A stretch of 64,000 nucleotides of DNA from Lachnospiraceae bacterium KGMB03038 (GTDB taxonomy: Bacteria; Bacillota; Clostridia; Lachnospirales; Lachnospiraceae). Positions within the stretch are counted from its first letter, which is position 1. The number at the start of each line of letters is the position of its first letter. Made by a program: the position numbers and the translations under genes. The stretch is taken from NCBI GenBank assembly GCA_007361935.1, contig CP041667.1:3190501-3254500 (forward strand), in the 5' to 3' direction. A model generated the notes under the pieces. It had not been told where the DNA came from. It saw only the letters and a list, made by a program, of their open reading frames with translations, and did no database searches. Below are positions 17,118 to 26,174 of this stretch, in pieces.

Positions 17118-18179
17118 TTACTTCCCCAGACTCTTCCGGGCCGTCTCGATCTCCTGTCCAGAGATCCCGGTGTATTTCTCAATATCACCAGCAGAAAATC
17201 CGTTGTTCAGCATATTTTTCACTACCAAAAGGATCTCTGCCTGCCTTCCTGTTTTTTCGCCTTCCTTTATTCCGTTCTCTCTTCCTTCTTCCATCCCACG
17301 CTCTCTTCCTTCCCGCAGCGCATCTGCATACCATTCCTCCATCGCCTGACACATATCGATCTTTCCCTCCTTCTCCAAGCCTTTTATTTCTTCTATATCT
17401 TTTAACAGTTTTTCTGAATGCAGAAACGCCCGCAGCGCTTGATACGTCTCTACATCAATTTCCCGGAAATATTCCTCATTTTCCCACAGATATTTCTGCA
17501 GTTCCTCCCTTTTTCCCCTACATTTTAACATGCCGAATACTTGCTGTAAATCTGTATGAAACCTCCCCAATTCTCCCATATTCCCCGCATCCACCAGGTT
17601 GATATGATAATTGGGAAGATACTGGCGCAGCGTTTCCGTATCTCCTGTAATCCCATCTATCTGAAATAGATCATAAAGCTCCCAAGCGCCGTCCCACTTC
17701 TTCAGATCATAGTAGAAGACCAGCGTGATCACCGGCTGAATCTTATCCCCTTTGCGGAATCTGGATAAATACTCTTCTCCGGTCATGCGCCCGCCGGTTT
17801 CCCACGGGTATCGCCAATTTCCCTCTTCCCTTTCTCTTTTTGTCTGTTTCCACCGCTGTCGGATCTGGTCCGTATAAGTCAGGCTGTCATAGAGCATGTT
17901 CCTTACAGGCATAGCGTAATGTACCTTCTCCTGAGTCTCACAGGCTAAAATCGTAAGAGTAGCTCCCTTTTCCCACCGCTTTACGATATCTCTGTACCGC
18001 TGAATACTTTTCTCTTTCTTTTCCCTTCCAGCGATCAGCACATCTGTTTCCCGATCCAGGCATTCCAACTCTTCCGGACGGATTACTTCTCTGCCGCCAA
18101 ACAATAGGCCGTTAAACAGATCCGCAAATCTCCTGTCGTCACTCAGCCATTGATTTACTGCCACATTTGCTTTCCCCAT
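17118..18179 (-). CDS. Rpn-like (Transposase_31-type) nuclease-family protein
   Basis: 353 residues from the ATG at 18179, chosen for the GAGGAGG 6 nt upstream; the frame runs on to 18428 without a better start. NQWLSDDRRFADLFNGLLFGGREVIRPEELECLDRETD resembles Rpn-related clostridial proteins, as do PVITLVFYYDLKKWDGAWELYDLF and the charged Arg/Glu-rich tail DALREGRERGMEEGRENGIKEGE. The tail is probably coiled coil with a small C-terminal helical hairpin (GISGQEIETARKSLG). It stands alone between two terminators. DNA-nuclease function is inferred from the family only. The stretch 18180-18404 holds no gene I recognise. Confidence 0.72.
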   Translation of the reverse strand: MGKANVAVNQWLSDDRRFADLFNGLLFGGREVIRPEELECLDRETDVLIAGREKKEKSIQRYRDIVKRWEKGATLTILACETQEKVHYAMPVRNMLYDSLTYTDQIRQRWKQTKREREEGNWRYPWETGGRMTGEEYLSRFRKGDKIQPVITLVFYYDLKKWDGAWELYDLFQIDGITGDTETLRQYLPNYHINLVDAGNMGELGRFHTDLQQVFGMLKCRGKREELQKYLWENEEYFREIDVETYQALRAFLHSEKLLKDIEEIKGLEKEGKIDMCQAMEEWYADALREGRERGMEEGRENGIKEGEKTGRQAEILLVVKNMLNNGFSAGDIEKYTGISGQEIETARKSLGK

Positions 18180-18404
18180 AAAAAACCTCCTCTTCAATTG
18201 TATTTTCATCAAAACTTGAAATCTCCGGCCGAAAAGCCCTGAACCTTGGAGACTGTGCCGCTTTCTCTTGCGGCATACTGATCCGGACACTGAATTTCCT
18301 GAATTGGAGTGGTCCGGGATTTTGATGTGACAATATTGTAACACAAAAAGGACTAGAACCGCAACCCCTATATCACACTCGCAAAAGCTTCTATCAATAG
18401 TCAA

Positions 18405-18446
18405 AAAGGAATCGCCCGCCTCCTTCACAGAACCAGCGATTCCTTT
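18405..18446 (-). terminator. Terminator of the DUF169 gene
   Basis: Perfect 11-bp stem AAAGGAATCGC / GCGATTCCTTT with a 20-nt loop; on the minus strand TTTTTGA follows. It lies 39 nt after the stop of the gene at 18485 and closes the thiamine-precursor region. Confidence 0.8.
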
Positions 18447-18484
18447 ATATATTCAATATCTGCCCGCGGCAGGCAGGCTGCGTT

Positions 18485-19231
18485 CTAGTAATTCGGCTGT
18501 GTCGCCACAACTCCCTCTGTGATCTGCTCAAACAGCTCAAACGGGATCCCCACGCCCATATCGTGCTCGCTCCACTTGCACAGCATACGGGTGCTTGGGC
18601 ACAGTACGCTCACATTCAGCTCTCCTGTCAGATAAGGCGACACTGTCAATTCGGAACACATCCCCTGCATAGCTCCCATATCGATGGCCGGCTTCTTTCC
18701 AGTATTGTATTCATACCCCTGCACGATACGCATGGACTGGTACGCATTGGTCATAACGATCACAACATCCGGCGTCTGTACGCACTGCTTCAGAGGAACT
18801 ACCGCCACCCCGTAAGTAGATACCTGCAGCCTATGCAGACTTTTGATCGATCTGCGCAGACGTCCTGCCGTTGCCACAGAAGAATACAGCTGATAAGAAA
18901 AATATTCCTGCCCGCTTTCGATGCGTTCCGTACTGGGCTCCAAGGCCAAAGCAGTTGTCGCCCCATCGCACTTATGATGCTCTAATCTGCTCTTGATCGC
19001 CGTCTCCCGCATCGCCGCCTGTTTGACCATCACGCAATAGGGCATTGCCGACTTTGTCTCCTCCACCGGATACTGGTCATAATCCTCTTTCGTGAACAGC
19101 AGGGTGATTCCCACCGGTTCCGCTTCCAGGCCCAATACCCCCTTCAATGTTTCAAGACTTTCCTCCACCCGCTCCTTTGGATAACATTCATGGGGCAGCC
19201 CATATTCAATATTTTTATGTTTATATGGCAT
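18485..19231 (-). CDS. DUF169 domain protein
   Basis: 248 residues matching the DUF169 pattern: EAEPVGITLLFTKEDYDQYP, AMPYCVMVKQAA, HHKCDGATTALAL and a C-terminal CPSTRMLCKWSEHDMGVGIPF, with conserved cysteines (CVM, CDG, CSEL, CPST). The family is found in anaerobes; its biochemical role is not established, and the cysteine pattern might support a cofactor. It lies 70 nt after the ECF transporter genes on the same strand and could be co-transcribed with them, but nothing in the sequence fixes a function. Confidence 0.75.
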   Translation of the reverse strand: MPYKHKNIEYGLPHECYPKERVEESLETLKGVLGLEAEPVGITLLFTKEDYDQYPVEETKSAMPYCVMVKQAAMRETAIKSRLEHHKCDGATTALALEPSTERIESGQEYFSYQLYSSVATAGRLRRSIKSLHRLQVSTYGVAVVPLKQCVQTPDVVIVMTNAYQSMRIVQGYEYNTGKKPAIDMGAMQGMCSELTVSPYLTGELNVSVLCPSTRMLCKWSEHDMGVGIPFELFEQITEGVVATQPNY

Positions 19232-19301
19232 ACGCTTCCTCCTTTAAAATTACATTCATTTCCATCTCTTTGATCACATCCCGCCCCCGCCGGCTCCATG
19301 T

Positions 19302-20108
19302 TTACTGGATCGATGCGAAGCTGAACCGGAATAGATCATATCTCACCAGAACCGCCACAAGCACCCCATAGAGCAGAAGAGAAACAATCAGGAATCCCCA
19401 GTCCGCCCGGTCCGTTTTCATAGTCCGGTAAAAGGTCCGTTTCCCTTCTCTGCCAAGCCCTCTGCTTTCCATTGCGCAGGCCACCCGCTCTCCTCGTCTG
19501 GCCGCCACGCAGAACAAAGGCAGCATCACTCTGAACGGCGAGGTAAACCTGGAAAATATCCCTTTATTCCAGGGAAGTCCGCGAATCTCCTGCGCCAAAT
19601 GGATCGCGTCTACCTGAGACTGCAGTTCCGGCAGAAAACGATAAGTTGCCATTGTAGCATATCCATGAACGATGGACAGCCGGCACTGGGTGATCAGGCT
19701 CAGCACCAGATCACTGGGCCTTGTAGTCAGCACAAATCCCATAGACATTGTCACCAAAGCCAGAATCCGGAATCCAAGAGAAAATCCATGGACCAGATCC
19801 CGCTGGGTCCACTGGAAGATCCACAGCCGGAACACAATTCCCGGCTCTGCGTTCAATCCCCGCAGCGCAAGCATAGAAATCATAAATAAAAAGCTCACCA
19901 CCAAGAACAGCAGAAGCCGGCGCAGAAGATTCTGGAAGGGAATCTTTCCGCCTGCCCACGTCCCAAGGAAAAAAATCACAAACGTCAGAAATGGCAGGAC
20001 CGGGAAATACGAAAGACAGACAATGATCGTTACCGCGACGATCAGAAGCAGTTTTATGATCGGATTTCTTCGGTGAAGAAAAGAATCTTTCTCTATGTAC
20101 GCGAACAT
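19302..20108 (-). CDS. ykoC: ECF transporter transmembrane component (EcfT; YkoC-like)
   Basis: 268 residues with four to six hydrophobic helices: PIIKLLLIVAVTIIVCLSYFPVLPFLTFVIFFLG, LLRRLLLFLVVSFLFMISMLALRG and FRILALVTMSMGFVLTTRPSDLVLSL. ARRGERVACAMESRGLG carries the Ala-Arg-Gly coupling motif through which EcfT contacts its ATPases. It scaffolds the S component to the ATPase pair in the membrane. It is 3 nt from the ATPase gene. The gene symbol follows the B. subtilis ykoCDE system by arrangement only. Confidence 0.88.
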   Translation of the reverse strand: MFAYIEKDSFLHRRNPIIKLLLIVAVTIIVCLSYFPVLPFLTFVIFFLGTWAGGKIPFQNLLRRLLLFLVVSFLFMISMLALRGLNAEPGIVFRLWIFQWTQRDLVHGFSLGFRILALVTMSMGFVLTTRPSDLVLSLITQCRLSIVHGYATMATYRFLPELQSQVDAIHLAQEIRGLPWNKGIFSRFTSPFRVMLPLFCVAARRGERVACAMESRGLGREGKRTFYRTMKTDRADWGFLIVSLLLYGVLVAVLVRYDLFRFSFASIQ

Positions 20109-20111
20109 ACG

Positions 20112-21656
20112 CTACCTTCCCCCTTTCCGGTTTCTCTCGCCCGCTTCTCTCCAGGCAAAATATTCCTCTGTCGGCAAAGCTTTCTTCACGCTCCCCTCTT
20201 CCAGCTCCACCACACGGGTGGCGTACTGCCTTACCAGGGATAAGTCATGGGTGATCATAACGATGGTGATCCCTTCTTCCACCAGTTTCTCCATATCCTT
20301 CATCAATTCCTGCCGATTCTCAAAATCCTGCCCATAGGTAGGCTCATCCAAAAACAAGATCTTCTGATGGGTCAAAAGCATATCCGCCACACTGAGCCGC
20401 CGTTTCTGGCCCTGACTCAGCACAAAGGGGCTTTTATCTTTCTCTTGCGCAAGATGGAACTTCTCCAACATTTCCTGGACCCGCTTCTCTTTTTCCTCGG
20501 CGCTTATCCGCACTCTTTTCAGGCTGAACATCAATTCTTCATAAACTGTATTTTTAATAAACTGATTCTCTGGGTTCTGGAACACCAATCCGATCAGATG
20601 ATACAACTCCTTCTTGCGGTAGCTCTCTACGGGCCTGCCAAACAGCCGGATCGTTCCGGCGTCCTGGGTATTGATCCGGAAGATCAGCCGCATAAGCGTC
20701 GTCTTCCCTACGCCATTCTCCCCAACGATCGCCAGAAATTCTTGCTTTCTCACAGACAGATTCAGACCTTTTATGATCTGTTTTCCATTTTCTTTGTCTT
20801 TCTTCCGTTTTCCGGGGATCGGATAAGCAAATTCCAAGCCTTCGATCCTCAGAACTTCTTCCTCAGAAGACAGATCCTTTCCCCGGCGCTTTATCTGTTC
20901 TTCTGCCTGGACACGCCAGCCCTGGCGGATCACCTCTTCCCTTGCGCCGCTGGCCGTTGGAGTTCCATTCCGATCCAGCGCCAGGACATAATCCACCTGG
21001 TCAATGATCTCCGCGATATTATGTTCCACCAGCAGGATCGTAATTCCTTCTTCTCTGGACAGACGGAGGATCAGGTCAAAGATCTGCCGGCGGCTTTCCG
21101 GATCCAGATTGGCTGTCGGCTCGTCCAACAGCAGGATTTCCGGCTCTGTCACCAGCAGAGAAGCGATCGCGATCTTCTGCTTCTGGCCCCCTGACAGATT
21201 ATTTAGATCCATCTTCTCATATCCTTCCATTCCCACGAAGGCAAGCGCTTTCTGAATCCTTTCCCCCATCACAGATGGATCAAATCCCAGATTTTCCATT
21301 CCAAACGCCAATTCCTCTTCTACGGTGAAAGTACAAAACTGGCTCTCTGGATTCTGCATGACAAATCCGATCCTGTCACACCGTTCTCTTGGAAGTACAG
21401 ACGTAATATCTTCCTTTTCAAGGAACACCTTTCCCTCCAGCTTCCCTTCATACATATGGGGGATCAATCCATTCAGCAGATAAAGAATAGAGCTCTTCCC
21501 GCAGCCGCTCGGGCCGCTGATCGCATGGATCTTGCCTTTATAAAAACAGCAAGAGAGATGCTTCCATACCGGAAGCGTCTCTCCTTCATAACAATATGTT
21601 ACATCCCGCATTTCCAGGATGACCGGTTCCTCTGACTTTTTTATGCCTTTACACAT
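20112..21656 (-). CDS. ykoD: ECF transporter ATPase, two fused ABC domains (YkoD-like)
   Basis: 514 residues. Domain 1: Walker A GPSGCGKSS near residue 45, FVMQNPESQFCTFTVEEELAFGMENLG, signature LSGGQKQKIAIASLL, Walker B LLLDEPTANLD. Domain 2: GENGVGKTT near 315, VFQNPENQFIKNTVYEELMF, SQGQKRRLSVADMLL (signature with Gln for Gly) and LFLDEPTYGQDF. Fusion of both ATPases in one chain is the YkoD arrangement. It powers uptake by the S component encoded upstream, whose gene it overlaps by 16 nt. Confidence 0.93.
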   Translation of the reverse strand: MCKGIKKSEEPVILEMRDVTYCYEGETLPVWKHLSCCFYKGKIHAISGPSGCGKSSILYLLNGLIPHMYEGKLEGKVFLEKEDITSVLPRERCDRIGFVMQNPESQFCTFTVEEELAFGMENLGFDPSVMGERIQKALAFVGMEGYEKMDLNNLSGGQKQKIAIASLLVTEPEILLLDEPTANLDPESRRQIFDLILRLSREEGITILLVEHNIAEIIDQVDYVLALDRNGTPTASGAREEVIRQGWRVQAEEQIKRRGKDLSSEEEVLRIEGLEFAYPIPGKRKKDKENGKQIIKGLNLSVRKQEFLAIVGENGVGKTTLMRLIFRINTQDAGTIRLFGRPVESYRKKELYHLIGLVFQNPENQFIKNTVYEELMFSLKRVRISAEEKEKRVQEMLEKFHLAQEKDKSPFVLSQGQKRRLSVADMLLTHQKILFLDEPTYGQDFENRQELMKDMEKLVEEGITIVMITHDLSLVRQYATRVVELEEGSVKKALPTEEYFAWREAGERNRKGGR

Positions 21657-22204
21657 TTGAATCCTTTCAGCACTCCGGTTTTTGCCAGAGCTGCGGTAAT
21701 AACCTTGACAAGAATGATGCTGATCACGATAGCGCTAAAGAAACGGACGATTATCACGCCAGCCGCTACTGCTCCTCCATAGCTCCAGGGAGTTCCCCAG
21801 AAGAATCCATCTCTGCACAGCACAAAGATCGGTCCCAGGATTCCTGACAGCAGCAGGTTCTTCATGCTTCCCTGATATTTGTCTACAACCCCGTATCCAA
21901 TCTCAACAGCAAGTCCTTCCAGGAACCCTGCCAGCACAAGCTGCAGACCATAAGGGCTTCCCAAAAGCAGGTTCACTCCCGCGGTCACCAGCGCGCCAAA
22001 GATGGCGAATCCCGGCTTGCGCACCAGATACATCGGCATCATCGCCGACAGCATATAGATTCCAAAAGTCAGTTCCATAAATACAGTACCCAGCACTGCT
22101 GACAACGGCATATATGCCCAATCCAGCAATGTGTAGATTACTCCGATCACCGCAGCAACCATTGCCACTACTACAACTTCTTTTGTTGTGAATTTTTTCT
22201 CCAT
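21641..22204 (-). CDS. ykoE: ECF transporter S component (YkoE-like, thiamine-precursor type)
   Basis: 187 residues, six hydrophobic helices. FTTKEVVVVAMVAAVIGVIYTLLDWAYMPLSAVLG and EGLAVEIGYGVVDKYQGS resemble YkoE, the substrate-binding component for a thiamine precursor (hydroxymethylpyrimidine type). GRDG-like RDGFFWGTPWSYGG lies near residue 130. The neighbouring tenA (thiamine salvage) and the YkoD/YkoC components back the assignment. Its own extended -10 promoter lies at 22276-22306. I found no TPP riboswitch upstream. Confidence 0.8.
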   Translation of the reverse strand: MEKKFTTKEVVVVAMVAAVIGVIYTLLDWAYMPLSAVLGTVFMELTFGIYMLSAMMPMYLVRKPGFAIFGALVTAGVNLLLGSPYGLQLVLAGFLEGLAVEIGYGVVDKYQGSMKNLLLSGILGPIFVLCRDGFFWGTPWSYGGAVAAGVIIVRFFSAIVISIILVKVITAALAKTGVLKGFKCVKA

Positions 22205-22275
22205 GTTCTCTCTCCTTTTTCCTTTGCGGCGGCCGCTAATGCCGCTTTTCGCTTGAGGTTTTCAAAAACAGAGTC

Positions 22276-22306
22276 ATTATACCATGGAGTTCTTTAACTA
22301 TTCCAA
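22276..22306 (-). promoter_or_regulatory. Promoter of the ykoE-D-C operon
   Basis: Minus-strand TTGGAA (22306-22301), 19-nt spacer, TGGTATAAT extended -10 (TATAAT at 22281-22276), about 72 nt before the ykoE start. The leader contains a GC-rich GCGGC inverted repeat but none of the conserved TPP-riboswitch segments. Confidence 0.55.
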
Positions 22307-22343
22307 TCGATTATTCAAATAAATCTTTATTTATAGATTGTAT

Positions 22344-23033
22344 CTATATGCTTTCCGGCTGCAGACGGTAATCCATATCGCCCTTTGTCCAGGCCATATC
22401 CCAGAATTGATACTCGTATTTGCTGCAGTTGATCAGGATATGCTCCAGATTCTGGATCTGCTCTTCCGTATATCCTTCTGTCAGACGATCCAGAAGGTCG
22501 ATCACCGTCTGGTTTCCTCCCCGGAACGCATCGCTGACATAAGTGCTGGCCCACCTTCCATAGAACGGCTGCTCCATAGCCCCTGGTACCGTCTCAAGAT
22601 AATCGCCGATCAGTTTGTAGCTCCAGAAACAAGCCAAGACTGCCGTAGTCAATTCCGCAAGTCCTTCTTTCATCGCTACCGCGATCATATAATTCGTATA
22701 AGAATCATTGTTCAGGCACATAGGAGTCTGCTCGATCACCTCCTGGGTGATTCCGAGCTCCTTCAAATAAAACTGATGTACCGCATTTTCTGTATTCAAA
22801 GTGTCCGCGATAAAGGCGCTGAATAAGCGCATATCTTTTTCGTCCCTGGATTTTACAACTCCGAGGGCAAATACTTTCGCGTACTCCATCAAATACTTAT
22901 GATCCTGGATCATATAGAACTGAAACTTGTCTTTCTCTAATGTCCCGTCTGCCATTCCCTGGATAAAAGGATGGGTAAAATAGCTTTCCCAAATGGGGAG
23001 CGCTTTCTCATACAAACGCTGTGATACTTTCAT
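22344..23033 (-). CDS. tenA: TenA-family thiaminase II / aminopyrimidine hydrolase
   Basis: 229 residues, all-helical TenA fold. LPIWESYFTHPFIQGMADGTLEKDKFQFYMIQDHKYLMEYAKVFALG is the family start with the catalytic-site Asp. CFWSYKLIGDYL and the C-terminal EYQFWDMAWTKGD with the conserved Trp and Glu are present. One deviation: the usual active-site Cys motif reads AVLACFWSYK, which keeps the Cys. TenA hydrolyses aminomethyl-pyrimidine from degraded thiamine to the hydroxymethyl form for salvage. It lies upstream of the YkoE-type importer, consistent with one salvage route. Confidence 0.9.
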   Translation of the reverse strand: MKVSQRLYEKALPIWESYFTHPFIQGMADGTLEKDKFQFYMIQDHKYLMEYAKVFALGVVKSRDEKDMRLFSAFIADTLNTENAVHQFYLKELGITQEVIEQTPMCLNNDSYTNYMIAVAMKEGLAELTTAVLACFWSYKLIGDYLETVPGAMEQPFYGRWASTYVSDAFRGGNQTVIDLLDRLTEGYTEEQIQNLEHILINCSKYEYQFWDMAWTKGDMDYRLQPESI

Positions 23034-23068
23034 GCTCTTTTCCTCCCGATAGATTTTTCATATATAAT

Positions 23069-23098
23069 ATCATACTCTTGCCTTTCCCGCACTTCCAA
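23069..23098 (-). promoter_or_regulatory. Possible tenA promoter
   Basis: Minus-strand TTGGAA (23098-23093), 18-nt spacer, TATGAT (23074-23069), 35 nt before the tenA start codon and inside the short gap after nrdG. Confidence 0.4.
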
Positions 23099-23111
23099 AA
23101 AGCCAAAATAA

Positions 23112-23633
23112 TCAGGCCATAAAAGCCCCGTCCTCTTTCCAGTTTCCCTCTCCATCCTTATATAGGATCCTTTGGTTCCCACTGCCCCGGAATTTTAAGG
23201 TCACATCCTTCTTGGCTTCTACAAACTCTCCGTCCACCAGCCGGTCAATATAGGAAAGCATTTCTTCCGTCACATCCGTATGCGCCTTTCCGCCGGGGAT
23301 CAGATCTACATCACAGGTATAGCCGGTATAGCACCAGATATCTTTCCGCGGATATGTCTCCCTGACCCTGCGCAGAAGATGTACCAATTCTTTCTGGTTC
23401 TCCGGCTCGAAAGGTTCTCCTCCCAGCAGTGTAAACCCCTGGATATAAGAAGGAGACAAAAGCGTTATGATCTCCTCTTCCGTCTCCTTGGTATACGGCT
23501 GTCCATAAGAGAAATCCCAGGTCTCCGCGTTAAAACAGCCTTTACAGTGATGGCGGCAGCCCGAAACGAACAGGCTCACCCGCACGCCCGGACCATCCGC
23601 GATATCATATGGTTTTATATTTCCGTAATACAT
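23112..23633 (-). CDS. nrdG: Anaerobic ribonucleotide reductase activating enzyme
   Basis: 173 residues, radical SAM. CRHHCKGCFN is the CxxxCxxC iron-sulfur motif at about residue 30; GPGVRVSLFVSGC precedes it. TLLGGEPFEPEN is the GGE SAM-binding motif, and DIWCYTGYTCD follows. It uses S-adenosylmethionine to generate the glycyl radical on NrdD. It lies 10 nt after nrdD on the same strand, the standard arrangement. Confidence 0.96.
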   Translation of the reverse strand: MYYGNIKPYDIADGPGVRVSLFVSGCRHHCKGCFNAETWDFSYGQPYTKETEEEIITLLSPSYIQGFTLLGGEPFEPENQKELVHLLRRVRETYPRKDIWCYTGYTCDVDLIPGGKAHTDVTEEMLSYIDRLVDGEFVEAKKDVTLKFRGSGNQRILYKDGEGNWKEDGAFMA

Positions 23634-23643
23634 TCCCTGTCTC

Positions 23644-25833
23644 CTACAAATGCAGTACCCGGTCTTTGATCTCCTGGGTACGTCCCTGATTCCAGAACTG
23701 TGTCCCGATATAACCGCAGGTCCGGCGGGCTACAAACATTTTATCCTGATCCTGGTTCCCGCAGTTTGGGCACTCCCAGATCAGCTTGCCGGACTCATCT
23801 TCTTTGATCTGGATCTCTCCATCATAGCCGCAGCACTCACAGTAATCACTCTTGGTATTCAGTTCCGCGTACATAATGTTATCATAGATAAACTGCATCA
23901 CCGACAGCACCGCGGGGATGTTATCCTGCATATTCGGAACCTCCACATAACTGATAGCGCCGCCTGGAGACAATCTCTGGAAATCCGACTCGAATTTCAG
24001 CTTGTGGAACGCATCGATTTCTTCCGATACGTGCACATGATAACTGTTGGTAATATAATTCTTATCCGTCACACCCTCAATGATCCCAAATCGTTTCTGC
24101 AGACACTTGGCAAATTTATAAGTAGTGGATTCCATAGGCGTTCCATAGACAGAATAACTGATGTGCTCCGCCTCTTTCCACTCGGTACACTTGTCGTTAA
24201 GTCTCTGCATAACTTTCATAGCAAATGGCTGCGCTTCCGGGTCTGTGTGGGTCTTCCCCAGCATCCGCACGCACATTTCATACAGTCCCGCATACCCCAG
24301 GGATATGGTGGAGTATCCATTATAAAGAAGCCTGTCGATCTTCTCTCCCTTCTTCAAACGGGCAAGCGCTCCATACTGCCACAGGATCGGCGCCACATCA
24401 GAAACGGTTCCAAGAAGACGCTCATGCCGGCAGCGCAGCGCCCGGTGGCAAAGTTCCAGCCGCTCATCTAAGATCTCCCAAAACCGGTCCATATCTCCTT
24501 CAGAAGAGCAGGCGACATCTACCAGATTGATGGTCACTACTCCCTGGTTGAATCTGCCGTAGAATTTATGGCTGCCGTCCGCGTTTCTCTGAGAATCCTC
24601 TACCGTCAGGAAAGAACGGCATCCCATACACGGATATACTTCGCCCTGCTTCAATTCCTTCATGATCTTAGCGGAAATGTAATCCGGCACCATCCGCTTG
24701 GCGGTACATTTTGCGGCCAGTTCCGTCAGATACCAGTATTTGGAATCCGCCGTCACATTATCTTCATCCAGCACGTAGATCAATTTCGGAAAGGCCGGTG
24801 TGATCCACACGCCCTTTTCATTCTTCACTCCCTGCATCCGCTGGATCAGCACTTCCTCAATGATCATGGCCAGATCATCCCGGATCCTGCCATCCTCTAC
24901 CTCGTCCAGGTACATGAATACCGTTACGAACGGCGCTTGTCCGTTACAGGTCATCAGGGTGATCAGCTGATACTGGATCGTCTGGATCCCGCTCTTTACT
25001 TCATCTTTCAAGCGGCGTTCCGTTACCGCGTCAATAATCCTTTCATCCAGGCTTTCGCCGCATTCCTGTCTCTCCGCGATCACATTTTTACGGATCTTCT
25101 GCCGGCTGATATCCACAAACGGCGCCAGATGCGCCAGTGTAAAGGATTGTCCGCCATACTGGTTGCTGGCCACCTGCGCTACGATCTGAGTGGTCACATT
25201 ACACGCGGTAAAGAAGCTGTGCGGTTTTTCAATCAGCGTTTCACTGATGACCGTTCCGTTCTGCAGCATATCTTCCAGATTGATGAGATCACAATTATGC
25301 TCTCTCTGGGCAAAATAGTCAGAATCATGAAAATGGATGATTCCTTCTTCGTGAGCCTGCACGATCTCCTCCGGCAGGAGCACTCTTTTTGTCAGGTCCT
25401 TGCTCACCTCGCCGGCCATATAATCTCTCTGGGTAGAATTAATGACCGGGTTCTTATTGGAATTCTCCTGGTTCACCTCTTCATTGATATTGTCCAGAAG
25501 AGAGAGTATCCCGTTATCCGTTGTATTTGATTTCCTTTTCAGTTCTCTTTTATAACGGTAACGGACATACTTTTGGGCCACCTCGTAACCGCGCATCTCC
25601 ATGATCCCGGTTTCCACCATATCCTGAATATCTTCCACGTTCACCGCGTGAGTAAAATCTTTTACCTTCCCGGCTATGTTATCTGCGATCGCTATGATCT
25701 GGTATTCATTCATCTGATGGATCTTATCCACCTCATTGTTCGCGGCCTTGATCGCGTTGATGATCTTCTCCAAATGAAAGTCTACTTCTTCTCCATTGCG
25801 CTTGATTACCTTAGTTTTTACTTGAATGTCCAT
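23644..25833 (-). CDS. nrdD: Anaerobic ribonucleoside-triphosphate reductase
   Basis: 729 residues. The N-terminal ATP-cone (VIKRNGEEVDFHLEKIINAIKAANNEV) is the allosteric domain. The body has HSFFTACNVTTQIVAQVASNQYGGQSF and CMGCRSFLTVED with active-site cysteines. The C-terminal zinc ribbon CECCGYDGE...CPNCG is followed by RRTCGYIGTQFWNQGRTQEIKDRVLHL, in which the RTCGY glycine is the radical site. It makes dNTPs without oxygen. The ATG follows GAAGGGAG. NrdR-box-like sequences lie upstream. Confidence 0.97.
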   Translation of the reverse strand: MDIQVKTKVIKRNGEEVDFHLEKIINAIKAANNEVDKIHQMNEYQIIAIADNIAGKVKDFTHAVNVEDIQDMVETGIMEMRGYEVAQKYVRYRYKRELKRKSNTTDNGILSLLDNINEEVNQENSNKNPVINSTQRDYMAGEVSKDLTKRVLLPEEIVQAHEEGIIHFHDSDYFAQREHNCDLINLEDMLQNGTVISETLIEKPHSFFTACNVTTQIVAQVASNQYGGQSFTLAHLAPFVDISRQKIRKNVIAERQECGESLDERIIDAVTERRLKDEVKSGIQTIQYQLITLMTCNGQAPFVTVFMYLDEVEDGRIRDDLAMIIEEVLIQRMQGVKNEKGVWITPAFPKLIYVLDEDNVTADSKYWYLTELAAKCTAKRMVPDYISAKIMKELKQGEVYPCMGCRSFLTVEDSQRNADGSHKFYGRFNQGVVTINLVDVACSSEGDMDRFWEILDERLELCHRALRCRHERLLGTVSDVAPILWQYGALARLKKGEKIDRLLYNGYSTISLGYAGLYEMCVRMLGKTHTDPEAQPFAMKVMQRLNDKCTEWKEAEHISYSVYGTPMESTTYKFAKCLQKRFGIIEGVTDKNYITNSYHVHVSEEIDAFHKLKFESDFQRLSPGGAISYVEVPNMQDNIPAVLSVMQFIYDNIMYAELNTKSDYCECCGYDGEIQIKEDESGKLIWECPNCGNQDQDKMFVARRTCGYIGTQFWNQGRTQEIKDRVLHL

Positions 25834-25852
25834 TCTTACTCCCTTCTATTTT

Positions 25853-25898
25853 ATACCAAATATTGATATTTCTTACATTCTTTTACTATATTTAGTGT
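25853..25898 (-). promoter_or_regulatory. Possible tandem NrdR boxes before nrdD
   Basis: Read on the minus strand, ACACTAAATATAGTAA (25898-25883) matches the NrdR consensus ACACWATATATWGTGT at about 13 of 16 positions. A weaker copy lies at 25868-25853, with centres 30 bp apart (three helical turns). NrdR would repress the reductase when dATP is high. Confidence 0.4.
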
Positions 25899-25957
25899 CT
25901 TGTACTATCATACACTACTTGTTCCGAAAAGGGAAGAGGCAACTCCGTAATTTTTCA

Positions 25958-25997
25958 ATCGGGGCCGGGGGATTTTTAAAAATCCCCCGGCCCCGAT
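25958..25997. repeat. Perfect 40-bp palindrome, copy 1
   Basis: A perfect 40-bp palindrome centred on the T5A5 block between 25977 and 25978. Its inner 32 bp are identical to 31448-31479. It lies between the divergently read nrdD and aldolase genes, so it cannot be a terminator for either. It may be a REP-like or small mobile palindromic unit, or a regulator site. Confidence 0.85.
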
Positions 25998-26069
25998 CGT
26001 TTTTCCGGCATTTCGCTTACATCTCCCAATATTCTTCTTATTTTTTTGTCTATTTTCCCTTTTTATATG

Positions 26070-26150
26070 TTGACATTTGTAATACTTATATGTAAAATGT
26101 AACTCAAACATAAGTTACAAAAGATTTATTACTGTTACATTTGTAACAGT
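26070..26150 (+). promoter_or_regulatory. Promoter and TTTGTAAC-type operators of the aldolase gene
   Basis: TTGACA (26070-26075), 17-nt spacer, TAAAAT (26093-26098) is a near-consensus promoter. TTTGTAAT starts at 26076 directly behind the -35 box, AATGTAAC at 26096, inverted GTTACAAA at 26114, and the palindrome ACTGTTACA-TT-TGTAACAGT covers 26131-26150. The same motif recurs before the aldehyde dehydrogenase at 34579-34609. The SorC-type regulator at 28126 is the obvious candidate binder. Confidence 0.6.
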
Positions 26151-26174
26151 CATGAGAGTAAAAAGGAGGAACAT

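Noticed and set aside
22205..23111. TPP riboswitch expected before tenA or ykoE
   Set aside because: None of the conserved TPP-riboswitch segments is present in either leader; the GC-rich repeat before ykoE is too small.
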